From assembly GCF_000024165.1 (NCBI RefSeq), contig NC_013194.1, positions 620,001 through 684,000 on the forward strand: a stretch of 64,000 bases of DNA, given 5' to 3'. Positions within the stretch are counted from its first letter, which is position 1; each line of letters opens with the position of its first letter. A program made the translations under genes and the position numbers. This stretch comes from Accumulibacter phosphatis (GTDB lineage Bacteria; Pseudomonadota; Gammaproteobacteria; Burkholderiales; Rhodocyclaceae). Below, one piece after another: positions 34,626 through 43,245 of the stretch. The notes below the pieces were generated by a model. That model saw only the letters and a list, made by a program, of their open reading frames with translations. It searched no databases and had not been told where the DNA came from.

Positions 34626-36125
34626 ATGAACCACGCACTCCTGTTCTCGGTCTTCATCGTTGCTTCATGCGGGCTGGCGTACGAGCTGATCGCCGGAGCG
34701 CTGGCCAGCTACCTGCTCGGCGACTCGGTGACCCAGTTCTCGACCGTGATCGGCACCTACCTGTTCGCGATGGGAATCGGCTCGTGGTTGTCGCGCTACG
34801 TCGAACGCCATCTGGTGGCGCGCTTCATCCAGGTCGAGTTGATGGTCGGCGTCCTTGGCGGCTTTTCGGCGGCCGCGTTGTTCTTCATCTTCGTCTGGTC
34901 GCCGGCGCCCTTCAAGCTTGCCCTCTACCTGGCCGTGGCCGGCGTCGGCGTTCTCGTCGGGCTGGAGATCCCGCTGATCATGCGCATCATGAAGCGCGAT
35001 CTGGCGTTCAAGGATCTCGTCTCGCAAGTGCTGACCTTCGACTACCTCGGCGCGCTCGCCGTCTCAATCCTCTTTCCCTTGCTGCTCGTGCCGCATCTGG
35101 GCCTGGTGCGTAGCGGCCTGCTTTTCGGTTTGCTCAACGTGATCGTTGCTCTATGGGCCTGGTGGTTGTTCCGCGCCCAGTTGCAGCCATTCGGCCGACT
35201 GCGCGCACAGGGGGCTGCGGCCCTGCTGTCGCTGCTCGTGGCCTTCGCCGCTGCCGGCGAGCTGACCTCGCTGGCCGAGGCGCAGCTCTACGCCGACGAG
35301 ATCGTCCACGCCGAGAGCACGCCCTACCAGCGCATCGTCGTCACGCGCTGGAAGAACGACTTGCGTCTGCATCTGAACAACAACCTGCAGTTCAGTTCGC
35401 GCGACGAGTATCGCTACCACGAGGCGCTGGTGCATCCGGGACTGGCGACGCTGCCGAATGCGCGGCGCGTGCTGGTGCTCGGCGGCGGCGACGGGCTGGC
35501 GGTGCGCGAGATTCTCAAGTACCCGCAGATCGAGTCGGTGACGCTGGTCGACCTCGACCCGGCAATGACCCGCCTGTTCGCCAGCGCGCCGCCACTGCGC
35601 AAGCTCAACCAGGACGCGCTCCTGTCGCCCAAGGTCAGGGTCGTCAACGCCGACGCTCTGCAATGGCTGGAGGAAAACGACGAGACCTTCGATTTCGTCG
35701 TCGTCGACTTTCCCGATCCCTCGAACTTCTCGCTCGGCAAACTCTACAGCGCCGCGTTCTACCGCCTGCTCGACAAGCACCTCAACGGCGAGGCGCTGGC
35801 AGTCATCCAGTCGACCTCGCCGCTCTATGCTCGACAGTCGTTCTGGTGCGTCGTCACGACGCTCGAGAGCGTCGGCTTGGTGGCGACCCCCTACCACGCG
35901 CTGGTGCCGTCTTTCGGCGAATGGGGCTTCGTCCTGGCCGGTCGCCGCGCCTATCGGCCACCGACGTCCTACGCCGTCGACACGCGTTTCCTGACCCCCG
36001 AAGCGACGCCGGGACTGTTCGTCTTTCCCGGTGACATGGCGCGCGTCGACGCCGAGGTGAATCAACTGAACAATCAGGTGCTGGTGCGTTACTTCGAGCA
36101 CGAGTGGCGGCAGGTGATCCGCTAG
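34626..36125 (+). CDS. Membrane-anchored spermidine synthase-like protein
   Basis: A 499-aa fusion. Residues 1-215 have about seven membrane helices (MNHALLFSVFIVASCGLAYELIAGALASYLLGDSVTQFSTVIGTYLFAMGIGSWLSRY is typical). Residues 235-480 are a polyamine aminopropyltransferase domain: STPYQRIVVTR, LHLNNNLQFSSRDEYRYHEALVHPGL, VLVLGGGDGLAVREIL, TLVDLDPAMTRL and FDFVVVDFPDPSN. The key Asp residues are present. It may transfer aminopropyl groups from decarboxylated SAM. The overlapping operon partner is an FAD lipoprotein 4 bp downstream. Confidence 0.87.
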   Translation: MNHALLFSVFIVASCGLAYELIAGALASYLLGDSVTQFSTVIGTYLFAMGIGSWLSRYVERHLVARFIQVELMVGVLGGFSAAALFFIFVWSPAPFKLALYLAVAGVGVLVGLEIPLIMRIMKRDLAFKDLVSQVLTFDYLGALAVSILFPLLLVPHLGLVRSGLLFGLLNVIVALWAWWLFRAQLQPFGRLRAQGAAALLSLLVAFAAAGELTSLAEAQLYADEIVHAESTPYQRIVVTRWKNDLRLHLNNNLQFSSRDEYRYHEALVHPGLATLPNARRVLVLGGGDGLAVREILKYPQIESVTLVDLDPAMTRLFASAPPLRKLNQDALLSPKVRVVNADALQWLEENDETFDFVVVDFPDPSNFSLGKLYSAAFYRLLDKHLNGEALAVIQSTSPLYARQSFWCVVTTLESVGLVATPYHALVPSFGEWGFVLAGRRAYRPPTSYAVDTRFLTPEATPGLFVFPGDMARVDAEVNQLNNQVLVRYFEHEWRQVIR

Positions 36126-36129
36126 CGCC

Positions 36130-37785
36130 ATGGACCGGCGCGATTTCCTGGTTTCCCTGGCCGCGGCAGCCGGCGCTGCCTCGCTCGCCGGCTGCCGCGG
36201 CGGACCGCCACCGCTGCCGCCGGGGGAACTGCTCGGGACTTCGCTCGCTCTCGGCCACCGCCTGCAGTCGGCGGGTTTCGCGCCGCCAAGCGAGAGTCGC
36301 AAGGTGCCGGTGGTCATCGTCGGCGCCGGCGTCGCCGGCCTCGCCGCCGGCTGGAAACTCGCGCGCGCGGGCTTTTCCGACTTCCTGCTGGTCGAACTCG
36401 AAAACGAGGCGGGCGGCAATTCGCGCGCCGGGCGCAATGCCGTCAGCGCCTACCCCTGGGGCGCGCACTACCTGCCGCTGCCGAACCGCGAGGCGCTTGC
36501 CGTGCGCGAACTCCTCGCCGAACTCGGCGTGCTGCTGGGCGACCCGCGCGCGCCGCGGCCGGTCTACGACGAGCGCTACCTCTGTGCGACGCCGCAGGAG
36601 CGGCTCTATCGCAACGGCCGCTGGCAGGAAGGCCTGCTGCCGCAGACCGGCGTCAGCACCGCCGAACGCGGCCAGTACCAGCGTTTTGCCGATCTGATCG
36701 AAGGCTTCAAACGGCGCCGCGACGACGCGGGGCGCGCTGCCTTTGCGCTGCCGATGGCCCTGTCGAGCCGCGCGCTCGACCTGCTGGCGCTCGACCGGAT
36801 CAGCATGCGCGACTGGCTGCTCGCGCAGGGCCTCGATTCGCCACAGCTGCACTGGTACGTCAATTACGCCTGCCGCGACGACTATGGCACCGCCAGCGCG
36901 GCGGTCTCCGCCTGGGCCGGCATCCATTACTTCGCCTGCCGCACCGGCGAGGCGCAGAACGCGGGCAACGAAACCGTGCTGACCGCGCCCGAGGGCAATG
37001 CCTGGCTGGTCAGCGGCATGCTGCGCTCGATCAGCGCCCACGCCGGCGAGCGGTTGCTGAGCGGCGCGCTGGCCTTTCGCGTCGCCGGCGGCGAGCGCGG
37101 CGCTGGAACCGGTCCACTCGCCGTCGATCTGTGGCTGGCGAGCGAGCAGCGAACGTTGCGCCTGCTTGCCGACCAGGTGATCTGGGCGGCGCCGCTTTTC
37201 CTCGTTCCGCACGTCTTCGCCGGCCACGCCGCGCTCAAGGCCGCCGCGGCCAGCTACAGCTACGCGCCGTGGCTGGTCGCCAACCTGACGCTGTCGCGCT
37301 TCCCCGACGAACGTGCCGGCGCGCCGCCCGCCTGGGACAACGTCCTCTACGACAGCGCCGGTCTTGGCTACGTCGTCGCCACCCACCAGCAGATGCGCCT
37401 GTGGCGCCAGGCCACCGTCCTCACTTTCTACCGGACGTTCGACGCGCTGAGTCCGCAAGATGGCCGCGCGGCCTTGCGCGACACGCCGCGCGCGGTCTGG
37501 GCCGAGCAGATCCTCGCCGAACTCGAACGCCCGCACGCCAACATCCGCCAGGTGACGACCCACCTGGACGTCTTCCGCAACGGTCACGCGATGGCTCGCC
37601 CGTTGCCCGGCCTGATCTGGGGCGAGCCCAGGCAGCGCTTCGCCGTGGACGGCGAGCGCCTGCGTTTTGCGCACGCCGATGTCAGCGGCTTCTCGTTGTT
37701 CGAGGAGGCGCAATACCGCGGCGTCCTCGCCGCCGAGCGTACGCTGCGCCGGCTCGGGGTGCGTTTCAGTTCGTCGCTGGGGTGA
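36130..37785 (+). CDS. FAD-dependent amine-oxidase-like lipoprotein
   Basis: A 551-aa protein whose N-terminus MDRRDFLVSLAAAAGAASLAGC combines a twin-arginine-like RRDF motif and a lipobox (Cys22), so it is exported and probably membrane-anchored. The FAD dinucleotide fold follows: VPVVIVGAGVAGLAAGWKLARAG at ~57-80 and GGNSRAGRN. The C-terminal half has WYVNYACRDDYG and NGHAMARPLPGLIW. The sequence resembles flavin amine oxidases and is found next to membrane spermidine synthases; polyamine oxidation is plausible but inferred. Starts 4 bp after the spermidine-synthase-like stop. Confidence 0.8.
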   Translation: MDRRDFLVSLAAAAGAASLAGCRGGPPPLPPGELLGTSLALGHRLQSAGFAPPSESRKVPVVIVGAGVAGLAAGWKLARAGFSDFLLVELENEAGGNSRAGRNAVSAYPWGAHYLPLPNREALAVRELLAELGVLLGDPRAPRPVYDERYLCATPQERLYRNGRWQEGLLPQTGVSTAERGQYQRFADLIEGFKRRRDDAGRAAFALPMALSSRALDLLALDRISMRDWLLAQGLDSPQLHWYVNYACRDDYGTASAAVSAWAGIHYFACRTGEAQNAGNETVLTAPEGNAWLVSGMLRSISAHAGERLLSGALAFRVAGGERGAGTGPLAVDLWLASEQRTLRLLADQVIWAAPLFLVPHVFAGHAALKAAAASYSYAPWLVANLTLSRFPDERAGAPPAWDNVLYDSAGLGYVVATHQQMRLWRQATVLTFYRTFDALSPQDGRAALRDTPRAVWAEQILAELERPHANIRQVTTHLDVFRNGHAMARPLPGLIWGEPRQRFAVDGERLRFAHADVSGFSLFEEAQYRGVLAAERTLRRLGVRFSSSLG

Positions 37786-38132
37786 GCGGGGGCGGGAGGA
37801 GGGGGAATTTGTCGTCGCCCAGGGCGGGCAATCCGATGCGGGTCAGCCTGGTGCGGCGAGTCGTTTGAGGAGCAGAAGGATTTCGGCGGCGGCGTTGTAG
37901 CTGAGCGCCGGGTCGCGCGCGTTGGCCCACACCGGGGAGGCCCAGCGCTTCCGTGCCTCACCCAGCCGCTTGAGCAGCGCGTCGTCAGCCCACCGTCGCC
38001 GCAGGGTGCGACAACGTCCATGGGGTTGAGCGACGCATCAGCCGAAGTGCCGACTCGGGCATCGTCCGTCGAGCGTACTCCTGTCTGTCCACGGTAGAAT
38101 ATGGTCCGTCTGGTCAGAATAGGGGCGGCATC
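37786..38132. other. Intergenic region with a possible gene remnant
   Basis: About 350 bases between the FAD lipoprotein and the antitoxin gene. One coding-like minus-strand fragment is listed separately. TAGAAT at 38095-38100 could serve as a -10 for the toxin-antitoxin pair. Confidence 0.4.
37843..38037 (-). pseudogene. Possible 3' remnant of an unrecognised gene
   Basis: A 64-codon open frame without ATG, ending RWADDALLKRLGEARKRWAS, then WANARDPALSYNAAAEILLLLKRLAAPG. The composition looks like real protein with an amphipathic helix, but no family is recognised and the 5' end is missing. Confidence 0.3.
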
Positions 38133-38384
38133 ATGAACACATGGCAAATGCAGGAGGCTAAAGCTCGCCTGTCGGAGGTGGTCAAACTGGCCGAGAGCGA
38201 AGGACCGCAGGACATCACGGTGCACGGGCGGTCGGTGGCGGTCGTCGTTTCGCGAGCGACCTTCGAGCGCCTGTCGGGCAGCGGACGATCGCTCGTCGAG
38301 TTCATGCGCCAGTCACCGCTGCATGGTCTCGAAGAGCTTGACTTCGAACGTGACCGGAGCGTTACGCGGGATCTGACGCTGTGA
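38133..38384 (+). CDS. Phd/YefM-family antitoxin
   Basis: An 83-aa antitoxin. MNTWQMQEAKARLSEVVKLAESEGPQDITVHGRSVAVVVSRATFERL is the Phd/YefM DNA-binding fold, and the acidic C-terminal tail (SPLHGLEELDFERDRS) would wrap the toxin. It likely represses its own promoter and neutralises the PIN-domain toxin. Its stop overlaps the toxin GTG start (GTGA). Confidence 0.9.
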   Translation: MNTWQMQEAKARLSEVVKLAESEGPQDITVHGRSVAVVVSRATFERLSGSGRSLVEFMRQSPLHGLEELDFERDRSVTRDLTL

Positions 38385-38794
38385 GCTACCTGCTCGATAC
38401 CAACATCCTCTCGGAGCTGCGCCGCAAGGCACCGAATGCCGGCGTCGTCGAATGGTGCTCGCGGCGTCCGGCGTCCACCTTGTTCCTCAGCGTGTTGACG
38501 CTGGGCGAACTGCGCAAGGGCGTCGAGAGCCTCACCGCCTCGGATCGGCGGGCCGCCCTACTCGACTGGCTCGAGGTCGAACTGCCGACCTTCTTCAGCG
38601 GCCGCATTCTGCCCATCGACAGCCAGGTCGCGGATTGCTGGGGACGGCTGATGGTCGCGGCAGGCCGCCCAATCCCGGCGATCGATAGTCTGATCGGAGC
38701 GACGGCGGTGCGGCATAGCCTTCGCCTCGTCACGCGCAACGTACGCGATTTCGCCGACCTCGGACTGGAGGTGATCAACCCCTGGAGCGAGTGA
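38381..38794 (+). CDS. PIN-domain toxin (VapC/FitB type)
   Basis: A 137-aa ribonuclease toxin. The PIN acidic residues are in YLLDTNILSELRRK (Asp), LTLGELRKGVE (Glu), IPAIDSLIGATAVRHSLRLVTRNVRDFADLGL (Asp, Asp). The start is GTG at 38381, coupled to the antitoxin. The end TRNVRDF...EVINPW is typical of FitB-like PIN proteins. The target RNA is unknown. Confidence 0.92.
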   Translation: MSYLLDTNILSELRRKAPNAGVVEWCSRRPASTLFLSVLTLGELRKGVESLTASDRRAALLDWLEVELPTFFSGRILPIDSQVADCWGRLMVAAGRPIPAIDSLIGATAVRHSLRLVTRNVRDFADLGLEVINPWSE

Positions 38795-38895
38795 GACGGG
38801 CGCGAGAGCGGACGCCCGAGCGTTTTCCGCCGCCCACACCGGGTGCTGGCGCTTCGTCGCCCTCGAAGGCGCGTACGAGTTCGCTGCGCGCTTCA

Positions 38896-39786
38896 TCACG
38901 GCGGATCCGGGTAGCTGAAAAACGACTCGATCAGCTCGGCCAGCTTTTCCGGCCTGTCGTGCTGCACGTTGTGTCCGCAATCGCTGATGTGCGCGATGCT
39001 GGCGTTGGCGAAGCAGTCCATGCGCCGTTGCAGTTCGCCGGGATCCTTGGCAAAGCGCTGCATTACGTAACCCTCGTCGGCCGTTACCAGCAGAACGGGT
39101 GCCGTCAGCGCGCGCCAGCAGGCCATGACTTCCTCGATCCGGTAGAGGTGAGGCGAGGGGACCTTGTGCCAGGGGTCGCAGGCGACGGCAAAGCGGCCGT
39201 CAGGCAGTTGGCTGGCGCAGTGTGTCGCCAGAAACGTGGCGCGCTCGGGGAGCAGGCGCGCGTTGAACTGCCGCAGTCGCGCGGCCAGTTGCTCGCGGCT
39301 GGCATAGGCGCGCAGTTGCGGCGTCGCGCGCGTGTGGTCCAGCCAGTCGCGGATGCGTGCCGGCGCTTCGTGCGCCTCGTTGGGCAGGAGGCCGAGGAAA
39401 TCCACCATCAGCAGGCCGGCAATTCGCTCGGGCCGGGCGCCGCCGTAGATGCTGGCGACGGCGCCGCCCATGCTGTGGCCGACGATGCGTGCCGGCACGC
39501 CGGCGCTGTAGCGGTCGAGCAGTGCGTCGAGGTCGGCGTAGTAGTCGGCGAACCAATAGCGGCGGTTCAGCCACTGGCTCCGTCCGTAGCCTCGCCAGTC
39601 GGGGGCGAGCACGTGCCACGTGTGCCTGAGCGCATCGACGGTGAACTGGAAGCTGGCCGATGAATCCATCCAGCCGTGCAGCATCAGCAGTCGTGGCGCG
39701 TCGGCCGGCCCCCAGTGGCGGACGTTGTAGACCAGACCGTTGATCGGCACCTGCTCGCAGTGGGAGGGCGTCAGTAGTGTCTGCAT
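38896..39786 (-). CDS. Alpha/beta hydrolase
   Basis: A 296-aa hydrolase of the alpha/beta fold. LLMLHGWMDSSASF supplies the oxyanion region, VGHSMGGAVASIYGGARPERI the nucleophilic Ser, and ISDCGHNVQHDRPEKLAELIESFF the catalytic His; the Asp is probably in LLVTADEG or just after. Substrate unknown. The ATG at 39786 starts MQTLLTPSHCEQVPINGL; the longer open frame runs antisense to nothing but has no homology. It follows the methyltransferase gene by 34 bp. Confidence 0.85.
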   Translation of the reverse strand: MQTLLTPSHCEQVPINGLVYNVRHWGPADAPRLLMLHGWMDSSASFQFTVDALRHTWHVLAPDWRGYGRSQWLNRRYWFADYYADLDALLDRYSAGVPARIVGHSMGGAVASIYGGARPERIAGLLMVDFLGLLPNEAHEAPARIRDWLDHTRATPQLRAYASREQLAARLRQFNARLLPERATFLATHCASQLPDGRFAVACDPWHKVPSPHLYRIEEVMACWRALTAPVLLVTADEGYVMQRFAKDPGELQRRMDCFANASIAHISDCGHNVQHDRPEKLAELIESFFSYPDPP

Positions 39787-39820
39787 GTCGTGGCTCAGGC
39801 AATGGTGGCGGCGATGCCGA

Positions 39821-40447
39821 CTATTTCCGGGCCACCATGAGAAAGACGGGAAACTCGGTCTGGCCGGGACTCGCCGGCTTCGACATGTGGAAGACGGTCG
39901 AGAAAGCGACGTCGCGAAATCCGGCGCGCTCGGCCATGTGCGCAAGCGTCTGACGGTCGAAGCCCTGGTGCCCGGTGAATTCGGGACCATGAAAGCATCC
40001 GTCCTCGGCATCGAGGTCGGCAACGCAAAGATAGCCAGGCGCAGCCATCAACGCAAAGAGATCGCGCAGGAGTTGCGCGGTGTCCTCGATGTGGTGAAAC
40101 GTCATCAGGGAACAGACGACATCATACCGCTCGACCGGCAAGGGGTCGCTGACGAGGTCGAGTTTCGTCGCGCGCAGGTTGCTCGCGCCGGAGGCCGCGA
40201 TCTTTTCATCCAGGGTGGCGAGCATCCCCGCAGAGCTGTCAGCCAGGGTGATCTGGCCGAGGTACGGCTGCAAGGCAAAGCCCAGCAACCCCGTTCCACA
40301 ACCGTATTCCAGCCCCCGCATCTGGAGGCTCAACGGTACGCGCTCCTGGATCGCCGCGGCGACGGCCAGCGCGCGCGCCACCTTCACAGGGTCGGCGTCC
40401 CAGGTGGCGGCGCGATCGTCAAACTGGTTGCCTGAGTGCGGGTTCAT
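39821..40447 (-). CDS. Class I SAM-dependent methyltransferase
   Basis: A 208-aa methyltransferase. Motif I is GLEYGCGTGLLGFAL, followed by the acidic ITLADSSAGML and motif with VCSLMTFHHIEDTAQLLRDL. The start HSGNQFDDRAATWDADPVKVARA is characteristic of small Methyltransf_11/25 proteins. Substrate unknown. AGGAGG precedes the ATG at 40447 by 7 nt. It forms a likely operon with the hydrolase downstream. Confidence 0.87.
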   Translation of the reverse strand: MNPHSGNQFDDRAATWDADPVKVARALAVAAAIQERVPLSLQMRGLEYGCGTGLLGFALQPYLGQITLADSSAGMLATLDEKIAASGASNLRATKLDLVSDPLPVERYDVVCSLMTFHHIEDTAQLLRDLFALMAAPGYLCVADLDAEDGCFHGPEFTGHQGFDRQTLAHMAERAGFRDVAFSTVFHMSKPASPGQTEFPVFLMVARK

Positions 40448-40653
40448 GACCGGGCCTCCTGTGCGCGTGCTTCGCTATCGATCAAGTTGACTTCGCTCAT
40501 GGTGTCGCTCCCTCGGTGACTTCCCAAATGGCACGAGTTTGTGCCAATTCGACGGATCCTTCAACGAGGAGAAGTGGACTCAGAAGCGGACTCAGACGGA
40601 TCTTCCTCTAGCCAGTAGACGCAACTACGCTTTAAGTATCGGGTTTTGTTAAA

Positions 40654-40683
40654 GAAAAAGCCAGTGCCGCAAAAGCGGCGGCT
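40654..40683 (-). terminator. Terminator-like hairpin after IS1634 transposase
   Basis: On the minus strand AGCC-g-CCGC-TTTT-GCGG-cact-GGCT followed by TTTTTC, immediately after the transposase stop. The stem contains an internal loop. Confidence 0.5.
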
Positions 40684-40685
40684 GC

Positions 40686-42302
40686 CTACACGGCGCGCTT
40701 TTCGGCTTTGGCCTTGAGCGGGAAGGAAAGGCCGATGGCGTCGAGGATTTTGGCCTGTTGATCGTCCGGGCGTGGCAGATGCGTGTGACGCTGACCGTTG
40801 CGGTCGGTGCTGTAGAGATAGGTCAATCGTCCGAGGGCCACCAGGGCGTCGTCCGGAGTGATGGCGGCGGGGTCGTCTACGGTGCTGCCGAAGGTCCGGT
40901 GGAGAGCCGCTTCAAACCGCCGCGTGATCTTCAAGGCGAGCATCGCCACGAAGACATGTGCCTTGGTACGCTCAGCCTTGCGCAGGAAGATCGGGCGAAT
41001 TTCCAGGAAGGTGGTTTTGACCGTGCGGAAGTTGCGCTCGACTTTTTGCAGATCGCGATAACGCGCATCGACCGCCTTCGCATCCATCAAGCCTTGTGGC
41101 ACATCGGTTTCCAGGAGATAGCAGCCGTCGAGCAGGGCGTCCTGCGCTTTAGCCTCCTGGTCGATGGTGCAGACAATGACGCGTTCGTTCAGCGCGAGGG
41201 TGACAAACGCGGCGAGTTTGTGGCGTTTGGCCCAGCGCTGCAAAGCGGCCAGGCCGGTTGCCGCGCTGGCGCGCCTGGAGTTCTTGACGAAGGCGTTACG
41301 GTCGGCGATCTTCGCCTGCAACTGAGCCAACTTGTCCTCCCGCCGCCGCTCCTCGCGCACCCGGACGATCTCGTTACGGCGCACGATCAGCCGTTTGTCG
41401 TCGTGTTCGACTTCGCACAGAGGCACATCGAAGAGGTCCGTCTGCAGCACGCCCTCCTTGAGGAAGGTGCGTACCTGCGCGTCAGTCAAGGCGGTGATAT
41501 AGCGGAAACCCTGTGCCGACAGCGCGGCCTTCCCCTTGGCCTTGATCATTCCCCGGTCGCCCACCATCACCACCTCGGCAATCCCGAATTGCTCCTTCAG
41601 AATCGTGATCTGGCTGGCCACCGTCGTCGGGTCCGCGGTGTTGCCCTCGAAGACGCGCACGGCGAGGGGCTCGCCGTCCTCGGCGGTCAATAAACCGATG
41701 ACGATTTGCTGCTTGCCTCGCTTGCCGTCGCGGTTGTAGCCGTATTGCCCCAGTTCGTTGCATTCTCCTTCGAAATAGCTGGAGGTGACGTCGTAGAGCA
41801 CCAGGACCGGTGGTTGGCCCTGCGCCTTGACGTAGGCCCGGTACAGTTCCCGCTCGATACGCTCCTGCTGGCTCGCCAGCCAGTCCAGAGCGGCATAGAG
41901 GTCGTCCTCATCGAACTCCTCCAGCGCCAACACATCGGCCACCGTGTGCTGTTTCGCCCAGCGCACCGCCGACAACCGCGACCCGCCATGCGCAATGCGT
42001 GCGAGAATCAGAAACAGGTTGAGCCTGCTTTCCGCCGCACTGCCCAATACCCGCGTGATGCCCACCTGATCAGCCAACTGCTTGAGCGCAAACAGCACTC
42101 CAAAAATCTCGCCGCTGGTCATCTCTCCCGACCAGTCGTCGAATTCGCCCTTCACCAGACGTTCCATGGCGACGATTCGCTCCGGTGCCCAGTTCGTCAG
42201 GTTGGCAATGGTCCGCGTGCAGACTTTGCCGCCCTCACGATAGGACTCGCGGAGCAGGATGGCGGGCCTGGATTTTCGGTTGGGGACGCGAGCGATGTAC
42301 AT
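40686..42302 (-). CDS. IS1634-family transposase
   Basis: A 538-aa DDE transposase beginning MYIARVPNRKSRPAILLRESYREGGKV, the IS1634-family N-terminus. Catalytic acidic residues are likely in YDVTSSYFEGE (Asp), VVMVGDRGMIKAKG (Asp) and LQKVERNFRTVKTTFLEIRPIFL (Glu). The frame is open 12 codons further upstream; the ATG at 42302 is chosen for the conserved start. Open and apparently intact. Confidence 0.9.
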   Translation of the reverse strand: MYIARVPNRKSRPAILLRESYREGGKVCTRTIANLTNWAPERIVAMERLVKGEFDDWSGEMTSGEIFGVLFALKQLADQVGITRVLGSAAESRLNLFLILARIAHGGSRLSAVRWAKQHTVADVLALEEFDEDDLYAALDWLASQQERIERELYRAYVKAQGQPPVLVLYDVTSSYFEGECNELGQYGYNRDGKRGKQQIVIGLLTAEDGEPLAVRVFEGNTADPTTVASQITILKEQFGIAEVVMVGDRGMIKAKGKAALSAQGFRYITALTDAQVRTFLKEGVLQTDLFDVPLCEVEHDDKRLIVRRNEIVRVREERRREDKLAQLQAKIADRNAFVKNSRRASAATGLAALQRWAKRHKLAAFVTLALNERVIVCTIDQEAKAQDALLDGCYLLETDVPQGLMDAKAVDARYRDLQKVERNFRTVKTTFLEIRPIFLRKAERTKAHVFVAMLALKITRRFEAALHRTFGSTVDDPAAITPDDALVALGRLTYLYSTDRNGQRHTHLPRPDDQQAKILDAIGLSFPLKAKAEKRAV

Positions 42303-42482
42303 GCCGACAATAAAACCAAACAGCGCATTGTTTGTCAAGCACTATTATTACATCTACATGCCTACATGTTTTGCCGACTTTCTGATTTCTTGCAATTAAT
42401 CAGAGACTTACCTTAAGGGCTGCCGGAAGGTCCGTCAGAAGCGGGCTCGCTACCATAGACCCACCCTGGCTCCGCGGCGGAC

Positions 42483-42525
42483 TTGACGACGCACGTCGCC
42501 AGACGTATATTACTGACCAGTCAGT
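42483..42525 (+). promoter_or_regulatory. Promoter and TetR-type operator of the RND operon
   Basis: TTGACG (42483-42488), 17 bp, TATATT (42506-42511) form a near-consensus promoter. Immediately after lies the palindrome ACTGACCAGTCAGT (42512-42525), its 5-bp arms ACTGA/TCAGT separated by CCAG, overlapping the expected transcription start. The position suits autorepression by the TetR protein encoded at 42541. Confidence 0.7.
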
Positions 42526-42540
42526 CATTAGTGTTGCCCA

Positions 42541-43245
42541 ATGAATTCATTCGTTCCCCAAACCGCCTCCGGCGTTCCCGCCGAAGCCCCGGTCCCGCGC
42601 CGCCGTCGCAAGGACGCCCGACCTTCCGAACTGACAGCGGCGGCGCTCGCGCTGTTCGTGGACAAGGGCTTCGCCGCCACCCGACTCGACGACGTTGCCG
42701 CCCGCGCCGGGGTCTCGAAAGGCACGCTCTATCTGTATTTCAGTAGCAAGGAAGCGCTCTTCAAGGCGGTGATCGAAGACGGGATGGTAGCGGCACTGGC
42801 GGCCGCCGAGGAGCGCCTGGCCGGCTTTCATGGTTCGGCCGCTGAGTTGCTGCACGAGCTGTTGCTCGGCTGGTGGCGGCAGATCGGCCGCACGGCAATG
42901 GCCGGCGTGACCAAGCTGATCATTTCCGAGTCGAGGAACTTCCCCGAAGTGGCTCAGTACTACCACGAGCGGGTGATCACGCGTGGCCGGGCGCTGCTGC
43001 GCCATGCGCTCGAGCGCGGCATCGGCAGCGGCGAGTTTCGGCCGCTGAATGTCGAAGCGGCCATCGACGTGATCATTGCGCCGCTGCTGATGTTGGCGAT
43101 CTCACGCTTCTCGCTACGCCTGTGCGGGCCGCAGGTGGCGCCGGAGACCTATCTCGAAACGCATTTCGAACTGCTGCTCCAGGGCTTGCGCGGCGCCGAC
43201 CCGATCGACGACCGGCAGTCGACGGCGACGACGGCATGCAGATGA
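42541..43245 (+). CDS. TetR-family repressor of RND efflux operon
   Basis: A 234-aa regulator. The helix-turn-helix is ALALFVDKGFAATRLDDVAARAGVSKGTLYLYFSSKEALF; the C-terminal part matches the AcrR/TetR C-terminal type seen with efflux pumps. It starts at ATG 42541 right behind the operator and is followed by the adaptor gene, which overlaps its stop. It probably represses the operon until a ligand binds. The ligand is unknown. Confidence 0.92.
   Translation: MNSFVPQTASGVPAEAPVPRRRRKDARPSELTAAALALFVDKGFAATRLDDVAARAGVSKGTLYLYFSSKEALFKAVIEDGMVAALAAAEERLAGFHGSAAELLHELLLGWWRQIGRTAMAGVTKLIISESRNFPEVAQYYHERVITRGRALLRHALERGIGSGEFRPLNVEAAIDVIIAPLLMLAISRFSLRLCGPQVAPETYLETHFELLLQGLRGADPIDDRQSTATTACR

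Larger units (their letters stand above)
40631..42417 (-). mobile_element. IS1634-type insertion sequence (ends approximate)
   Basis: Around the transposase, imperfect inverted ends are suggested: TTTAAGTATCGGGTTTTGTT at 40631 and, reading inward from 42417, CTTAAGGTAAGTCTCTGATT. The pairing is weak and no target duplication was established, so both borders are approximate. Confidence 0.4.
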
